Source of the DNA: CAYHPY01 sp964358485
GTDB taxonomy: Bacteria > Elusimicrobiota > Elusimicrobia > UBA1565 > UBA9628
Assembly: GCA_964358485.1 (NCBI GenBank)
Contig: CAYHPY010000020.1
Coordinates: 1-48,028 of the forward strand
DNA length: 48,028 nucleotides
Reading direction: 5' to 3'
Every line of letters starts with the position of its first letter. Within the stretch, counting starts at the first letter, position 1. Of this stretch, positions 7,638 to 16,378 are shown in pieces. Both the position numbers and the translations under genes were made by a program. The notes beneath the pieces were generated by a model. That model did not search any database and was not told the DNA's origin. It saw nothing but the letters and a program-made list of their open reading frames with translations.

Positions 7638-8935
7638 GAGGCGCTCCGAAGATCCAGCAAGGTCCGCCGGGCCGCGCCCGCCAGGTAAAGCGAGCCGCAC
7701 ACGACCGCGGTCTTGGGCGCGGCGGGATCGGAAAGCCAGCGGGAGAGGGCGGCGGCCGGCTCGGCTTGGACCTGGACGCGGGCGCGGGGGGCATGACGGC
7801 GCAGGAGGGCCGCCAGTTCGCGGGCCGCAAGCGCGCGCGGGCTGGCGGGGCGGACGGAAATAGCATCCGAGAGGCCCGCTCGGGAGAGAAGCGTGATCAT
7901 CGCGGCCGCGTCCTTGTCCTTGAGGATGCCCAGAAAAAAACGGCAATTTTCAGCCCTCCAAGGGGAGGTTTTGAGCGTGGCTAGGAGGGCTGAAATTGCC
8001 TGCGGATTGTGAGCTCCGTCAACAACCGCGGTCTTGGCCCCGACCCGGAGGACTTCAAAGCGCGCGGGCCAGCGCACCAAGGCCAAGCCGCGGCGGATGG
8101 CTTGTTTCGTTACCGGAAATTCGTTTGAAAGGCCGTCTAGAACGGCGCGGACGAGGGAAGCGTTGGAGGGTTGGCGGGAGCCTAAAAGGCCGAGGTGAAA
8201 AGTTTCGCCGGTTTGGGATTGGATGTTTTGGGAACCGGAAAGCCAATTTACGGAAACGGTACGGAAAATTTCGGGGACGGAATAACAACGGCTGCCACGA
8301 AGGACGGAAAGAGAAGAAACGACATTTCGGATCGCCTCGGCGCAGGCGCCGAGGTAGACCGGACGCCGAGGCTTAATGATACCGGCCTTCTCCCCCGCTA
8401 TCGCGGGTAAAGTTGTTCCAAGCCATTGAGTATGGTCAAGCCCGATGGAAGTGATCACCGAGGCCAAAGGGGCCTCGATGACATTGGTCGCGTCGAGCCT
8501 CCCCCCCAGGCCGGTTTCCAGGATCACGATGTCCACGCGGCGGGCGGCGAAGATTTGGAAGGCGGCCGAGGTCAGAGCCTCGAAATAGGTGAGGCGTTCG
8601 TCGGCCAGGGCGCGCTCCAGGGACCGGGAAAATTCCCGCGGCGAAACGGGGCGGCCGTCCAGGCGGATGCGCTCGCGGACGTCTTGCAAATGGGGAGAGG
8701 TGTAGAGTCCGGTTTTATGGCCGGCTTGGCGCAGGACGCTTTCGAGGAGGGCGCAGACCGAGCCCTTGCCGTTGGTTCCGGCCACATGGATGACCTTCAA
8801 GGCCGCCTGGGGATTGCCCAGGGCTTGGAGGTGCGAGCGCATGCGCTCCAGGCCGAACTCCCAGCGGGTTTCCTGCCGGGCGTCCAGGCGGGCCAGGAGG
8901 TCGGAAGAAGAATTCGCCATGACCGCCGCCGTCAC
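7634..8935 (-). CDS. folC: Folylpolyglutamate/dihydrofolate synthase
   Basis: A 433-residue Mur-ligase-fold enzyme that adds glutamate to (dihydro)folates using ATP. The P-loop VAGTNGKGS is near residues 51-59, the YTSPHL motif follows, the central part has LGGRLDATN and GLDHTQWLG, and the C-terminal domain has DGAHNPQA. The given start is GTG 8935, which overlaps the murA stop as GTGA. ATG 8920, five codons later, is about equally good; neither has a strong Shine-Dalgarno. The stop overlaps the start of the ROK gene. The stretch at about 8220-8290 has clustered ACGGAA motifs and lower GC than its surroundings, in a poorly conserved part of the protein. Confidence 0.92.
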   Translation of the reverse strand: MTAAVMANSSSDLLARLDARQETRWEFGLERMRSHLQALGNPQAALKVIHVAGTNGKGSVCALLESVLRQAGHKTGLYTSPHLQDVRERIRLDGRPVSPREFSRSLERALADERLTYFEALTSAAFQIFAARRVDIVILETGLGGRLDATNVIEAPLASVITSIGLDHTQWLGTTLPAIAGEKAGIIKPRRPVYLGACAEAIRNVVSSLSVLRGSRCYSVPEIFRTVSVNWLSGSQNIQSQTGETFHLGLLGSRQPSNASLVRAVLDGLSNEFPVTKQAIRRGLALVRWPARFEVLRVGAKTAVVDGAHNPQAISALLATLKTSPWRAENCRFFLGILKDKDAAAMITLLSRAGLSDAISVRPASPRALAARELAALLRRHAPRARVQVQAEPAAALSRWLSDPAAPKTAVVCGSLYLAGAARRTLLDLRSAS

Positions 8936-10185
8936 CGGTGGACCCGCCGGATTCGGGCGCCCGCCGCGCGGAGCTTGACCTCGATATGGTCGTGGCCCCG
9001 GTCGATGTGATAGACCCGGGAGACCACCGAGCGTCCCTCGGCGGCCAAGGCCGCGATGAGCAGGGCCGCTCCGGCCCGGATGTCGGAGGCCATGACCGGG
9101 GCGCCGGCCAGCCGCCCGACGCCTTCCACGACCGCGTCCGAGCCGGAAACGGAAATGCGCGCGCCCATGCGGGCCAGTTCGGCGGCGTGCAGAAAGCGGT
9201 TCTCAAAGACCTTCTCGGAGATGCGGCTGCGGCCCCGGGCCAGGCACATCAAGGTCATCCACTGGGGCTGGAGGTCCGTCGGAAAGCCCGGATGCGGGGC
9301 GGTGACGATGGAGACCGCCTTGAGGCGCTTGGCGGCCGTGACGACCACGGCCCCGCGCTCTTCCCGAATCTTGATCCCCGCGGCGCGCATCTTGTCCAGC
9401 AAGGCCTTGAGGTGTTCGGGCCGGGCGTCCTTGACCCGGAGGCTGCCCCCCGCCGCGGCGCAGGCCAGCAGAAAAGTTCCGGCTTCCAGCCGGTCCGGGA
9501 TCACCCGGTGGCGCGTCCCATGCAGGCGCGGCGAGCCGGTGATTTCCACGCGGGGGGTCCCGGCCCCTTTGACCTTCGCGCCCAGGCCGGCCAGGAAATC
9601 CCCCAAATCCTCCATCTCCGGCTCGCGGGCCGCGTTGAGCAAGGTGGTTTTTCCGGGCAGGGCGGCGGCGGCCATCATGATGTTCTGCGTGGCGCCCACG
9701 CTGGGAAAGCGCAGGCGGACTTTTCCGGGGCGCAGACGGGCCGCGCGCAGGACCACGTCCCCATGGGACTGGATGCGCTCGGCCCCCAGGTCCTCGAAGG
9801 CCTTCAGATGAATGTCCACCGGCCGCAGGCCGATGGCGCAGCCCCCGGGCAGGGGCACCCGGACCCCGCCGAAGCGGGCCAGCAGGGGACCGGACACCAG
9901 GACCGAGGCCCGCATTTGCTTGACGAGATCATACGGAGCCGCCGTTTTAAGAGGGCCGTCCGCCGTTACCGTCAAGGTGGTTCCGTGGACGGAGATTTTC
10001 TTTCCTAGGCTCTCCAGGAGGCGGCGGGTGGTGCGGATGTCGCGGCTGTTGGGGACGTTCTCGACGACGCAGGGCTCGTCGGTCAGAAGGGTGGCGATGA
10101 GGATCGGAAGCGCGGCGTTCTTGGAGCCGTTGACCGCGACCGTCCCCCGGAGAGGCCGCCCGCCTTCGATTACAAATTCATCCAT
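8932..10185 (-). CDS. murA: UDP-N-acetylglucosamine 1-carboxyvinyltransferase
   Basis: A 417-residue enzyme for the first committed step of peptidoglycan synthesis, transferring enolpyruvate from PEP to UDP-GlcNAc in the cytoplasm. The EPSP-synthase-like fold starts with the conserved GSKNAALPIL (Lys22). The catalytic Cys116 is in PGGCAIGLRPVD; because it is Cys rather than Asp, the enzyme should be fosfomycin-sensitive. Length and motifs are typical. It starts at ATG 10185, 10 nt after the prmC stop, and its TGA overlaps the folC start. Confidence 0.96.
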   Translation of the reverse strand: MDEFVIEGGRPLRGTVAVNGSKNAALPILIATLLTDEPCVVENVPNSRDIRTTRRLLESLGKKISVHGTTLTVTADGPLKTAAPYDLVKQMRASVLVSGPLLARFGGVRVPLPGGCAIGLRPVDIHLKAFEDLGAERIQSHGDVVLRAARLRPGKVRLRFPSVGATQNIMMAAAALPGKTTLLNAAREPEMEDLGDFLAGLGAKVKGAGTPRVEITGSPRLHGTRHRVIPDRLEAGTFLLACAAAGGSLRVKDARPEHLKALLDKMRAAGIKIREERGAVVVTAAKRLKAVSIVTAPHPGFPTDLQPQWMTLMCLARGRSRISEKVFENRFLHAAELARMGARISVSGSDAVVEGVGRLAGAPVMASDIRAGAALLIAALAAEGRSVVSRVYHIDRGHDHIEVKLRAAGARIRRVHR

Positions 10186-10195
10186 GCTCGGCGGG

Positions 10196-11062
10196 CTACT
10201 CTATCATTTTTCCGGCGACGATGCGGTCCCTCCCCTGCAGGTCCTGGCGCAGGGTCCGCTCCGCCAGCCCCGCTTTCTCCAGAAAACCCATGACGGCCGC
10301 TCCCTGGTCGGAGCCGATTTCCAGGACCAGCCACCCGCCCGGGCGGATGTGGCGGGAGACCTCGCCCACGATGGCCTTGAGGGCCTGCAGGCCGTCCTTG
10401 CCCCCGTCCAAGGCCAGGCGGGGTTCCTTGAGAACTTCCGGTTCCAATTTGTCGATCTCGGCGGAAGGAATGTAAGGGGGGTTTGAAATGACCAAGTCCG
10501 CCCAGCGGGGGGCCTTGGCGTCCGGCTTGAACAGGTCCTCCCTGAGAAAGCGGACGCGGTTGCCGACATGGTGGGCCACGGCGTTCTTCATCGCCAGGTC
10601 CAAGGCGGCGGGGCTGATGTCGGTGGCGTGGACCATCACGCCGGGATTGCGGGCGGCCAGGGCCACGGAAACGCAGCCCGAACCGGTTCCGATCTCCAGC
10701 ACGCGGGGGTCGGCGCGGCCGAGGCTCTTGAGAATGCGCTCGGCCTCCAGGACCAGCTCCTCGGTCTCCGGGCGGGGGATGAGGACCCCCTCGTTGACGG
10801 CGATCTCCAGGCCCAAAAAATTCTGCGTGCCCAGGATATAGGCCAGCGGGATGCGCCGGCATCTTTCCTTCAGGAGCTCATTGAGGTGGTGTCCCTGCCG
10901 CACGGTCAAAGACCCCCGGCGGACGGCCAAGTCCCCCCGGCCGCATTTGAGGACGGCCGCCAGAATCCATTCGGCATTGGCCCGCGCCTCCGGAACCTTG
11001 GCGGTTTCCAAGCGCCGGATGGCCCCGGCCAGGGCCTCCGAGACCGCCTCAGGTTGCGGCAA
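10196..11062 (-). CDS. prmC: Peptide chain release factor N5-glutamine methyltransferase
   Basis: A 288-residue SAM-dependent methyltransferase that methylates the Gln of the GGQ motif in release factors. The SAM loop is VLEIGTGSG (121-129) and the catalytic NPPY is at 194-197. The helical N-terminal domain ends at about 85 with IPLAYILG and is followed by the usual IPRPETEEL. The start is TTG 11062, overlapping the end of prfA by 14 nt; no better start is visible and the N-terminal domain needs these residues. Directly following prfA, its substrate gene, is the common arrangement. Confidence 0.95.
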   Translation of the reverse strand: MPQPEAVSEALAGAIRRLETAKVPEARANAEWILAAVLKCGRGDLAVRRGSLTVRQGHHLNELLKERCRRIPLAYILGTQNFLGLEIAVNEGVLIPRPETEELVLEAERILKSLGRADPRVLEIGTGSGCVSVALAARNPGVMVHATDISPAALDLAMKNAVAHHVGNRVRFLREDLFKPDAKAPRWADLVISNPPYIPSAEIDKLEPEVLKEPRLALDGGKDGLQALKAIVGEVSRHIRPGGWLVLEIGSDQGAAVMGFLEKAGLAERTLRQDLQGRDRIVAGKMIE

Positions 11063-12101
11063 GGGCCAGCCGCCGCGCTTCCTCGCGCAGGGCCTCGAGC
11101 ACGGGGTCCACGCGGCCTTCCAGGATTTCGGGGAGGCTATGCCAGGAGCGCTCCAACCGGTGGTCGGTGACGCGGTTCTGCGGGAAATTGTAGGTGCGGA
11201 TCTTCTCGGACCGATCCCCGGTTCCGACCTGGCTGCGGCGGCTCTGGACCTTGTGGCTCTCGGCCCGCTCCCGCTCGGCGCCGGCGAGCTTGGCCAAAAG
11301 GACCTTCATGGCCTTGGCCCGGTTCTTGCCTTGGGACCGCTCCTCCTGGCACTGGACGATGATGCCGCTCGGGATATGGGTGATGCGGATGGCGGTCTCC
11401 ACCTTGTTGACGTTCTGCCCCCCGGCGCCGCCCGCCCGGTAGGTGTCCACCTTGAGATCCTCGGTCCGAATCGAGACTTCCACCTCCTCGGCCTCCGGCA
11501 GGACGGCGACGGTGCAGGTGGAGGTGTGGATGCGCCCCGAGGCCTCGGTGGCGGGCACGCGCTGGACGCGGTGGACGCCGCCTTCGTGCCGGAGCCAGGA
11601 GAAGACCTCCTTGCCCTCGATGTAGAGCACCGCCTGCTTGACGCCTTTAAGTCCGGTGGAGTTGATCTCGACCAATTCCGCCCGCCAGCCCCGGGCCTCG
11701 GCCAGACGCGTGTACATCCGCACCAGGTCCCCGGCGAACAACGCGGCTTCGTCGCCGCCCGCGCCGGCGCGCACTTCCAGGAACACGTTTTTGGCGTCGT
11801 CCGGGTCCTTGGGGAGCAGGTCCAGAAGCAGCCTGTCGGTTAGGGTGACGACCTGTCCCGAAAGCTCGGCCTCCTCGGCCAGGGCGAGCTGGCGCATCTC
11901 GGGATCGGAGCCGGTCAAAAGCGCCCGCGCGTCGGCCAACTGGCGCTCGGCCTCGGCCAGCTTGCGCACGCGCGCCGCCAGCGGGGCGAGCTCGGCGTGG
12001 CGCTTGGCCAAATCCTTGAGCTCCGCCCCCGCGGCCCCCCCCGCCAACTTTTCCTCAAGCGCCTGGAAGTCGGCGGACAACTTTACAAGTCTAGGATCCA
12101 T
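11049..12101 (-). CDS. prfA: Peptide chain release factor 1 (RF1)
   Basis: A 350-residue release factor reading UAA and UAG. The GGQ motif that triggers peptidyl-tRNA hydrolysis is at 227-229 (AGGAGGQNVNKVET). The stop-codon recognition tripeptide is PAT (183-185), which marks RF1 rather than RF2. It starts at ATG 12101 with AAAGGA 6 nt upstream. It heads the operon prfA-prmC-murA-folC-ROK-lptD. A 64-bp palindromic element (12111-12174) sits directly against the Shine-Dalgarno, so the mRNA leader would carry a strong hairpin there. No clear promoter is visible between that element and the rpmE terminator. Confidence 0.97.
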   Translation of the reverse strand: MDPRLVKLSADFQALEEKLAGGAAGAELKDLAKRHAELAPLAARVRKLAEAERQLADARALLTGSDPEMRQLALAEEAELSGQVVTLTDRLLLDLLPKDPDDAKNVFLEVRAGAGGDEAALFAGDLVRMYTRLAEARGWRAELVEINSTGLKGVKQAVLYIEGKEVFSWLRHEGGVHRVQRVPATEASGRIHTSTCTVAVLPEAEEVEVSIRTEDLKVDTYRAGGAGGQNVNKVETAIRITHIPSGIIVQCQEERSQGKNRAKAMKVLLAKLAGAERERAESHKVQSRRSQVGTGDRSEKIRTYNFPQNRVTDHRLERSWHSLPEILEGRVDPVLEALREEARRLALAAT

Positions 12102-12110
12102 TTTTTCCTT

Positions 12111-12174
12111 TGGTGCCAGGTATCCACTTTCTTAACATTCTCGGGAAAGTTTAGAAAGTGGATACCTGGCACCA
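12111..12174. repeat. REP/REPIN-type palindromic element, copy 1
   Basis: Left arm 12111-12132 (begins TGGTGCCAGGTATCC) and right arm 12153-12174 are perfect 22-bp inverted repeats around a short loop; the arms extend to 26 bp if a two-base difference is allowed. The same arms occur at 41971-42042 with a different loop. Such elements are normally mobilised in trans by REP-associated tyrosine transposases (TnpA_REP); none is in the window. This copy lies in the rpmE-prfA gap, immediately upstream of the prfA Shine-Dalgarno. Confidence 0.85.
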
Positions 12175-12183
12175 TAAATAAAG

Positions 12184-12207
12184 CGCCCCGGCCGTGTGGC
12201 CGGGGCG
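12184..12207 (-). terminator. Rho-independent terminator of rpmE
   Basis: A perfect 10-bp stem (CGCCCCGGCC 12184-12193, GGCCGGGGCG 12198-12207) with a GTGT loop. On the minus strand it is followed by CTTTATTTA, a weak U-tract. It lies 17 nt after the rpmE stop. Confidence 0.7.
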
Positions 12208-12223
12208 GCGGGAAGGCGGACGG

Positions 12224-12571
12224 CTAGGCCTTCGCGGGTTTCTTCGCGGGCTTCTCCCCCTTCTTGGGCTCGGCCTTGGGGGCCGTGGTGAGAACCTTGG
12301 GCTTGCGGGAAGCGACGGGGACAAGCTTCTTCATGGTGCTCTTGACGGGAGCGCGCACCACGGTCTGTCCGGAGGTCTTCGAGAAGCGTTTCTGGAAGCG
12401 CTCCACGCGGCCGGCGGTGTCGAGCAGTTTCTGCTGGCCGGTGTAATACGGATGGCAGGCCGAGCAGATTTCCAGCTTGATGACCTCCCGGGTGGAACGC
12501 GTGTCGAAGGCTTCTCCGCAGGCGCAGGAGACCTTGGAGTTTACGTAGATGGGATGGATGCCGGCTTTCAT
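12224..12571 (-). CDS. rpmE: 50S ribosomal protein L31, zinc type, with Lys/Ala-rich tail
   Basis: A 115-residue ribosomal protein. Residues 1-70 match L31 (MKAGIHPxY..., then HPYYTG); Cys16, Cys18, Cys36 and Cys39 form the zinc site of the C+ form. The usual length is about 65-80 residues; here about 45 extra residues rich in Lys, Ala and Pro follow (ending KKGEKPAKKPAKA). Such tails are common in ribosomal and nucleoid proteins of GC-rich bacteria and probably bind RNA. ATG 12571 has GAGGAA about 7 nt upstream and a TATAAT box at 12606-12611. Confidence 0.95.
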   Translation of the reverse strand: MKAGIHPIYVNSKVSCACGEAFDTRSTREVIKLEICSACHPYYTGQQKLLDTAGRVERFQKRFSKTSGQTVVRAPVKSTMKKLVPVASRKPKVLTTAPKAEPKKGEKPAKKPAKA

Positions 12572-12605
12572 GTGTCGTTCCTCGAAAGTGGGTTAAAGGC
12601 CGCTT

Positions 12606-12611
12606 ATTATA
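12606..12611 (-). promoter_or_regulatory. -10 box (TATAAT) of the rpmE promoter
   Basis: A perfect TATAAT on the minus strand, 34 bp before the rpmE ATG, in a short AT-rich stretch. No good -35 hexamer is found at 16-18 bp. A GC-rich inverted repeat (GGTGCC/GGCACC) lies just upstream, between this box and the M23 stop, without a T-run. Confidence 0.4.
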
Positions 12612-12677
12612 GCAATAAAATTAACCTTCACGCCATCGGCGCCACCGGCGGTGCCGGGCACCGGTAAACTTTGGCGA

Positions 12678-13625
12678 CTAGCGGCGGCCGATCTTGGCGC
12701 CGGGATTGACGGCCTTGCCGTTGCGGTCGCGGACCTCGAAGTGGAGGTGCGGCCCCGTGGAGAGGCCGGTGGAGCCGACCCGGCCGATGAGGGTTTTCCC
12801 CCGCTCCACCACCTGGCCCGCCCTGACATGAACCTTGGAGAGGTGGCCGTAGCGCGTCGTGGCCCCGTCGGCGTGGCGGATGATGACGATCTGGCCGTAG
12901 CCTTCCTTCCAGCCCGCTTCGATGACCTTGCCGCTGCGGGCGGGATAAACCGGGGTTCCCCAAGGCTTGGGAAGGTCCAGCCCTTCATGGAGCTTGCGCC
13001 GCTGAAGAATGGGGTGGTAGCGGTAGCCGAAGCGGGAGCTGATGCGGGTGGGCCCCCCGCCGGCGAAGGGGAAACGGTAGGTGTCAAAGACCATAGAGAT
13101 CTTGGGAAGCAGAAGGCGCTGGCCGCGCTCGAAGGTGAATTCTCCCAAAAGCGCCCGCCCGGGGAGACGGTTGGCCGCCACGACCGACTCCTTGAAGCGC
13201 TGAGCGGCGCGGGGCTCCCGATGAAAACGGCCGACGATCTCGTCCAGGGTCTGGGAATCCTTCTTCACCTCGTAGAGCATCCCGTCCTTGTTGTGAACCC
13301 AGACCTTCATGCCCGGATACAGGATGAGCATCTCCTCCCCTTTGGTGGTCTGCAGGCTCATGGCCGTGGTCCCGTACTTCTTGGCCAGGTGCCAGGCGCT
13401 GTACTCCCCCTTGGCGATGCGGTGCTCGGAATAGACCAGCTTTTTGACCTTCTTGAAGAACTCCGGGGAGGGTTCCTCGGGCCCGGAGGGCGTGAGCACC
13501 GAGAATCGGTTCCAGTCCAGATGGGAAACCGCGGACTGGGCGCGCACGCCCACGGTGACGGCCAAAGCCAGCACGGCGGCGACGCACCCCGCCGAGAGGA
13601 CGGGGCGGGCGGAAAATCGCGTCAT
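12678..13625 (-). CDS. Exported M23-family (LytM) metallopeptidase with LysM-like regions
   Basis: A 315-residue cell-wall endopeptidase or amidase-activator-type protein. The signal peptide covers residues 1-29 (ends GVRA-Q). Two degenerate LysM-like segments at about 68-115 and 118-175 would bind peptidoglycan. The LytM domain (about 190-310) has an intact zinc site: His213 and Asp217 (HEGLD), His295 (HLHFE), plus His261 and His293. It should therefore be catalytically active, unlike EnvC/NlpD. It starts at ATG 13625, overlapping the rho stop as ATGA, and is the last gene of the trxA-polA operon. Confidence 0.93.
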   Translation of the reverse strand: MTRFSARPVLSAGCVAAVLALAVTVGVRAQSAVSHLDWNRFSVLTPSGPEEPSPEFFKKVKKLVYSEHRIAKGEYSAWHLAKKYGTTAMSLQTTKGEEMLILYPGMKVWVHNKDGMLYEVKKDSQTLDEIVGRFHREPRAAQRFKESVVAANRLPGRALLGEFTFERGQRLLLPKISMVFDTYRFPFAGGGPTRISSRFGYRYHPILQRRKLHEGLDLPKPWGTPVYPARSGKVIEAGWKEGYGQIVIIRHADGATTRYGHLSKVHVRAGQVVERGKTLIGRVGSTGLSTGPHLHFEVRDRNGKAVNPGAKIGRR

Positions 13626-14929
13626 GCCAGGTTCGACAACTCCATGGATTTAAGAAACTCTTTATTGGATTTGGTCGTCAAGAGCTTATCGCGCAAAAGC
13701 TCCATGGCTTCCACCGAGGACAGCGGGGCCAGGACCTTGCGGAGGATCCACATCTTGTTGATCTCGTCCTCGGAGAGCAGCAGTTCTTCCTTGCGGGTGC
13801 CGGAACGGTTAATCTCGAAGGACGGGAAAATGCGGCGGTCGGCCAGCTTGCGGTCCAGGTAGACCTCCATGTTTCCGGTGCCCTTGAACTCCTCGAAGAT
13901 GACCTCGTCCATGCGGCTGCCGGTGTCGACCAGGGCGGTGCCGATGATGGTGAGGCTTCCGCCCTCCTCCACGTTGCGGGCCGCTCCCAGGAAGCGCTTG
14001 GGGCGCTGGAGAGAGGTGGCCTCCAGGCCGCCCGAGAGGACCCGGCCCGAGGACGGGGTGACGGTGTTGTAGGCGCGGGCCAGGCGGGTGATGGAGTACA
14101 GCAGGACCACCACGTCCTTGCCCATTTCCACCTGGCGCTTGGCCTTCTCCAGGACCATCTCGGCCACCTGCACGTGCCGGTCGGCCGGCTCGTCGAAGGT
14201 GGAGGCCACCACCTCGCCCTTGACGCTGCGCTGCATCTCGGTGACTTCCTCCGGGCGCTCATCGATGAGCAGGACCATGACCACGGCGTTCGGGCTGTTG
14301 TGGGCCACGGCGTTGGCGATCTTGGCCAGAATGACGGTCTTGCCGGTCTTGGGGGCGGCCACGATGAGTCCCCGCTGGCCCTTGCCGATGGGCGCGATCA
14401 GGTCCAGCAGGCGGGTCGTGATTTCGGTCTTCTCGGTCTCCAAGGTATAGCGCTTGTCGGGGTGCAGGGGCGTGAGATTGTCGAAGAAACGCCGGGCCTT
14501 GAGATTATCGGGCTCGATCCCGGTGACCTTTTTGGCCTGGAGCAGGGCGAAGAAGCGCTCCCCGTCCTTTGGCGGGCGCACGAAGCCGCCCACGATGTCT
14601 CCCTTGCGCAGGCCGAACTTCTTGATCTGCGACGGAGAGATGTAGATGTCGTCGGGGCCGGAGAGGTAGTTGTACTCCACCGAGCGCAGAAAGCCGAAGC
14701 CGTCCGGGAGAACCTCCAGGACGCCCTCGTCGTAGATCATGCCGTTGGCCTTGAGCTGGCCTTCCAGGATCTTGGCGATGAGTTCCTGTTTTCGCAGGCC
14801 GGAAATCCCCTCGAGCTTCAGGTCGCGGGCGACCTGGTTGAGCTCGGCGATGGTCAGCTTCGAGAGCTGGGTGACGTCGAGCTCCTTGGCCGGCTGGGTG
14901 GGTTTAGGGGGCTGCGTGGCGCTTTCCAT
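13622..14929 (-). CDS. rho: Transcription termination factor Rho
   Basis: A 435-residue hexameric RNA helicase that terminates transcription. The N-terminal Rho_N helix bundle is at about 20-60, the cold-shock-like RNA-binding domain at about 64-130 (GVLEVLPDGFGFLRS) and the RecA-type motor after that. Walker A is AAPKTGKT (191-198); Walker B (VVMVLLIDERPEE) and the Q-loop and R-loop (VEMGKDVVVLLYSITRLARA) are intact. It starts at ATG 14929; the first codons overlap the 3' end of coaE by 26 nt. Confidence 0.97.
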   Translation of the reverse strand: MESATQPPKPTQPAKELDVTQLSKLTIAELNQVARDLKLEGISGLRKQELIAKILEGQLKANGMIYDEGVLEVLPDGFGFLRSVEYNYLSGPDDIYISPSQIKKFGLRKGDIVGGFVRPPKDGERFFALLQAKKVTGIEPDNLKARRFFDNLTPLHPDKRYTLETEKTEITTRLLDLIAPIGKGQRGLIVAAPKTGKTVILAKIANAVAHNSPNAVVMVLLIDERPEEVTEMQRSVKGEVVASTFDEPADRHVQVAEMVLEKAKRQVEMGKDVVVLLYSITRLARAYNTVTPSSGRVLSGGLEATSLQRPKRFLGAARNVEEGGSLTIIGTALVDTGSRMDEVIFEEFKGTGNMEVYLDRKLADRRIFPSFEINRSGTRKEELLLSEDEINKMWILRKVLAPLSSVEAMELLRDKLLTTKSNKEFLKSMELSNLA

Positions 14930-15548
14930 GGTGAGTCCTCCTCGGCGGTGCGGAAATCAGGCGGAAGGCCTGATAAAAGGAACGGATTTTGGAACGGAAC
15001 TGGGATTTGGGGCCGTCGTTTTCAACGACAACATCTGAACGAAGACGCTTCAACGGCAACGGCATTTGGGAACGGATCCTGCGCCGGGCTGACGCCCGGC
15101 TGAGATGATCACGTTCAATGACGCGCGCCAACTGGCGCGCGTGAGTTGCCGCCACCAGCATCGTCAGGTCGAAGCGCTTTTCCATGCGCGCCTCAAAAAG
15201 CAGTGGGGCGTCCACGACGGCCACGGCGCCCCGCAGGCCGCGCAGACGGCGCTCCATCTCGCGCAGGATGAGCGGATGGGTGAGCCGTTCCAGCTTGCGG
15301 CGCAGGCGCGGGGAGCCAAACACCCGCTCTCCCAAGGCCTTGCGGTCCAGGCCGCCGTCCGGCGCGGCGACGGCGGGGCCGAAGGCGCGCAGGACCCGGC
15401 GGCAGGCCGCCCCTCCGGGGGCCGACAGCTCCCGGCTGATCTCGTCGAGGCACACGGTTGCGGCCCCGGCCCGGCGGAACTCCGCCAAAGCCAGGCTTTT
15501 GCCGGTTCCGATGCCGCCCGTGAGGCCGACCAAAAGGGGTTTGGACAT
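14904..15548 (-). CDS. coaE: Dephospho-CoA kinase with extended C-terminus
   Basis: A 214-residue P-loop kinase for the last step of coenzyme A synthesis. The P-loop GLTGGIGTGKS is at 8-18; the CoA-binding THPLI and the DAPLLFE motif follow. The last about 35 residues go beyond the usual core and are encoded by AT-richer DNA (14960-15080) full of GGAACGGA motifs and T-ending codons. The TAA at 14904 lies within the rho coding sequence. ATG 15548 shares a base with the rhomboid TGA. Confidence 0.93.
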   Translation of the reverse strand: MSKPLLVGLTGGIGTGKSLALAEFRRAGAATVCLDEISRELSAPGGAACRRVLRAFGPAVAAPDGGLDRKALGERVFGSPRLRRKLERLTHPLILREMERRLRGLRGAVAVVDAPLLFEARMEKRFDLTMLVAATHARQLARVIERDHLSRASARRRIRSQMPLPLKRLRSDVVVENDGPKSQFRSKIRSFYQAFRLISAPPRRTHHGKRHAAP

Positions 15549-16378
15549 CAGTGCTTGGTCCTGTCGGAGTAGCGCTTCATGAGGGCGCGCTCCTCCTCGG
15601 TGAGCGACTCAAGGCCGCTGGAGAGGATCTTATCCAGGATCCGGTCGACCTCCTCCATCATTTCCTCGGGGGCGCGCGCGGAAGCGGCCTCGGACTCCGC
15701 CGCGCGCCGACGGGAAGGCGGCCGGACCGCCGGGGCTTTTTCGATGAAGCCGCCGGCCCAGGCCTTCAGCTTGATCTTGATCTCCCACCACCAGCGGATG
15801 TAGACATAGCCGGTGGCCATGCCTCCCAGATGGGCGAAGCGCGCCACCATGGGCGTGGAGTGGGAGACTCCGGCGAAGAACTCGATGACGGCGAACAGGA
15901 TGGCCATGTTCCGCGCCGAGATCGGAATGAGGAAATAGAGATAGATCACGGCGTCCGGGTAGAGCATGGCGAAGGCCACCAATAGGCCGTACACCGAACC
16001 CGATGCGCCGACGACGGGCAAGGTGGAATGGGGAGACAGGCCCAAGGTCAACAAGGCCGCCCCGATTCCGCAGAGGAAGTAATACTTCAGAAAATCCCGG
16101 GTGCCCCATTGCGCCTCCACGGGCATGCCGAACATCCAGAGGGCGAAAAGATTGAACAGGAGGTGGAGGATCCCATCGTGCACGAACAGGTAGGTGAAGA
16201 TCTGCCAGATCCAGCGGTCGTGGAGCACCTGACGGGGGACCAGGCCGAAGAGTTCGTCGAACGGCCGGCCGACGATCAGGCGCAGGACGAAGACGGCGGC
16301 GTTGGCCACCACCAAGGTCTTGATCCCCGCGGGGAGGTTCTTGAAATTGATGGGCTCGTGGGAGAAGGAGCGGCTCAC
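15548..16378 (-). CDS. Rhomboid-family intramembrane serine protease
   Basis: A 276-residue membrane protein with six predicted transmembrane helices. The catalytic dyad is Ser126 in GASG and His183 in AHLGG; HLLFN on helix 2 supplies the oxyanion and structural residues. The C-terminal cytoplasmic tail (about 235-276) contains the VDRILDKILSSGLESLTEEERALM helix pair found in many bacterial rhomboids. It starts at GTG 16378, overlapping the polA stop as GTGA. Substrates are unknown; the rest of the operon is housekeeping. Confidence 0.93.
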   Translation of the reverse strand: MSRSFSHEPINFKNLPAGIKTLVVANAAVFVLRLIVGRPFDELFGLVPRQVLHDRWIWQIFTYLFVHDGILHLLFNLFALWMFGMPVEAQWGTRDFLKYYFLCGIGAALLTLGLSPHSTLPVVGASGSVYGLLVAFAMLYPDAVIYLYFLIPISARNMAILFAVIEFFAGVSHSTPMVARFAHLGGMATGYVYIRWWWEIKIKLKAWAGGFIEKAPAVRPPSRRRAAESEAASARAPEEMMEEVDRILDKILSSGLESLTEEERALMKRYSDRTKH

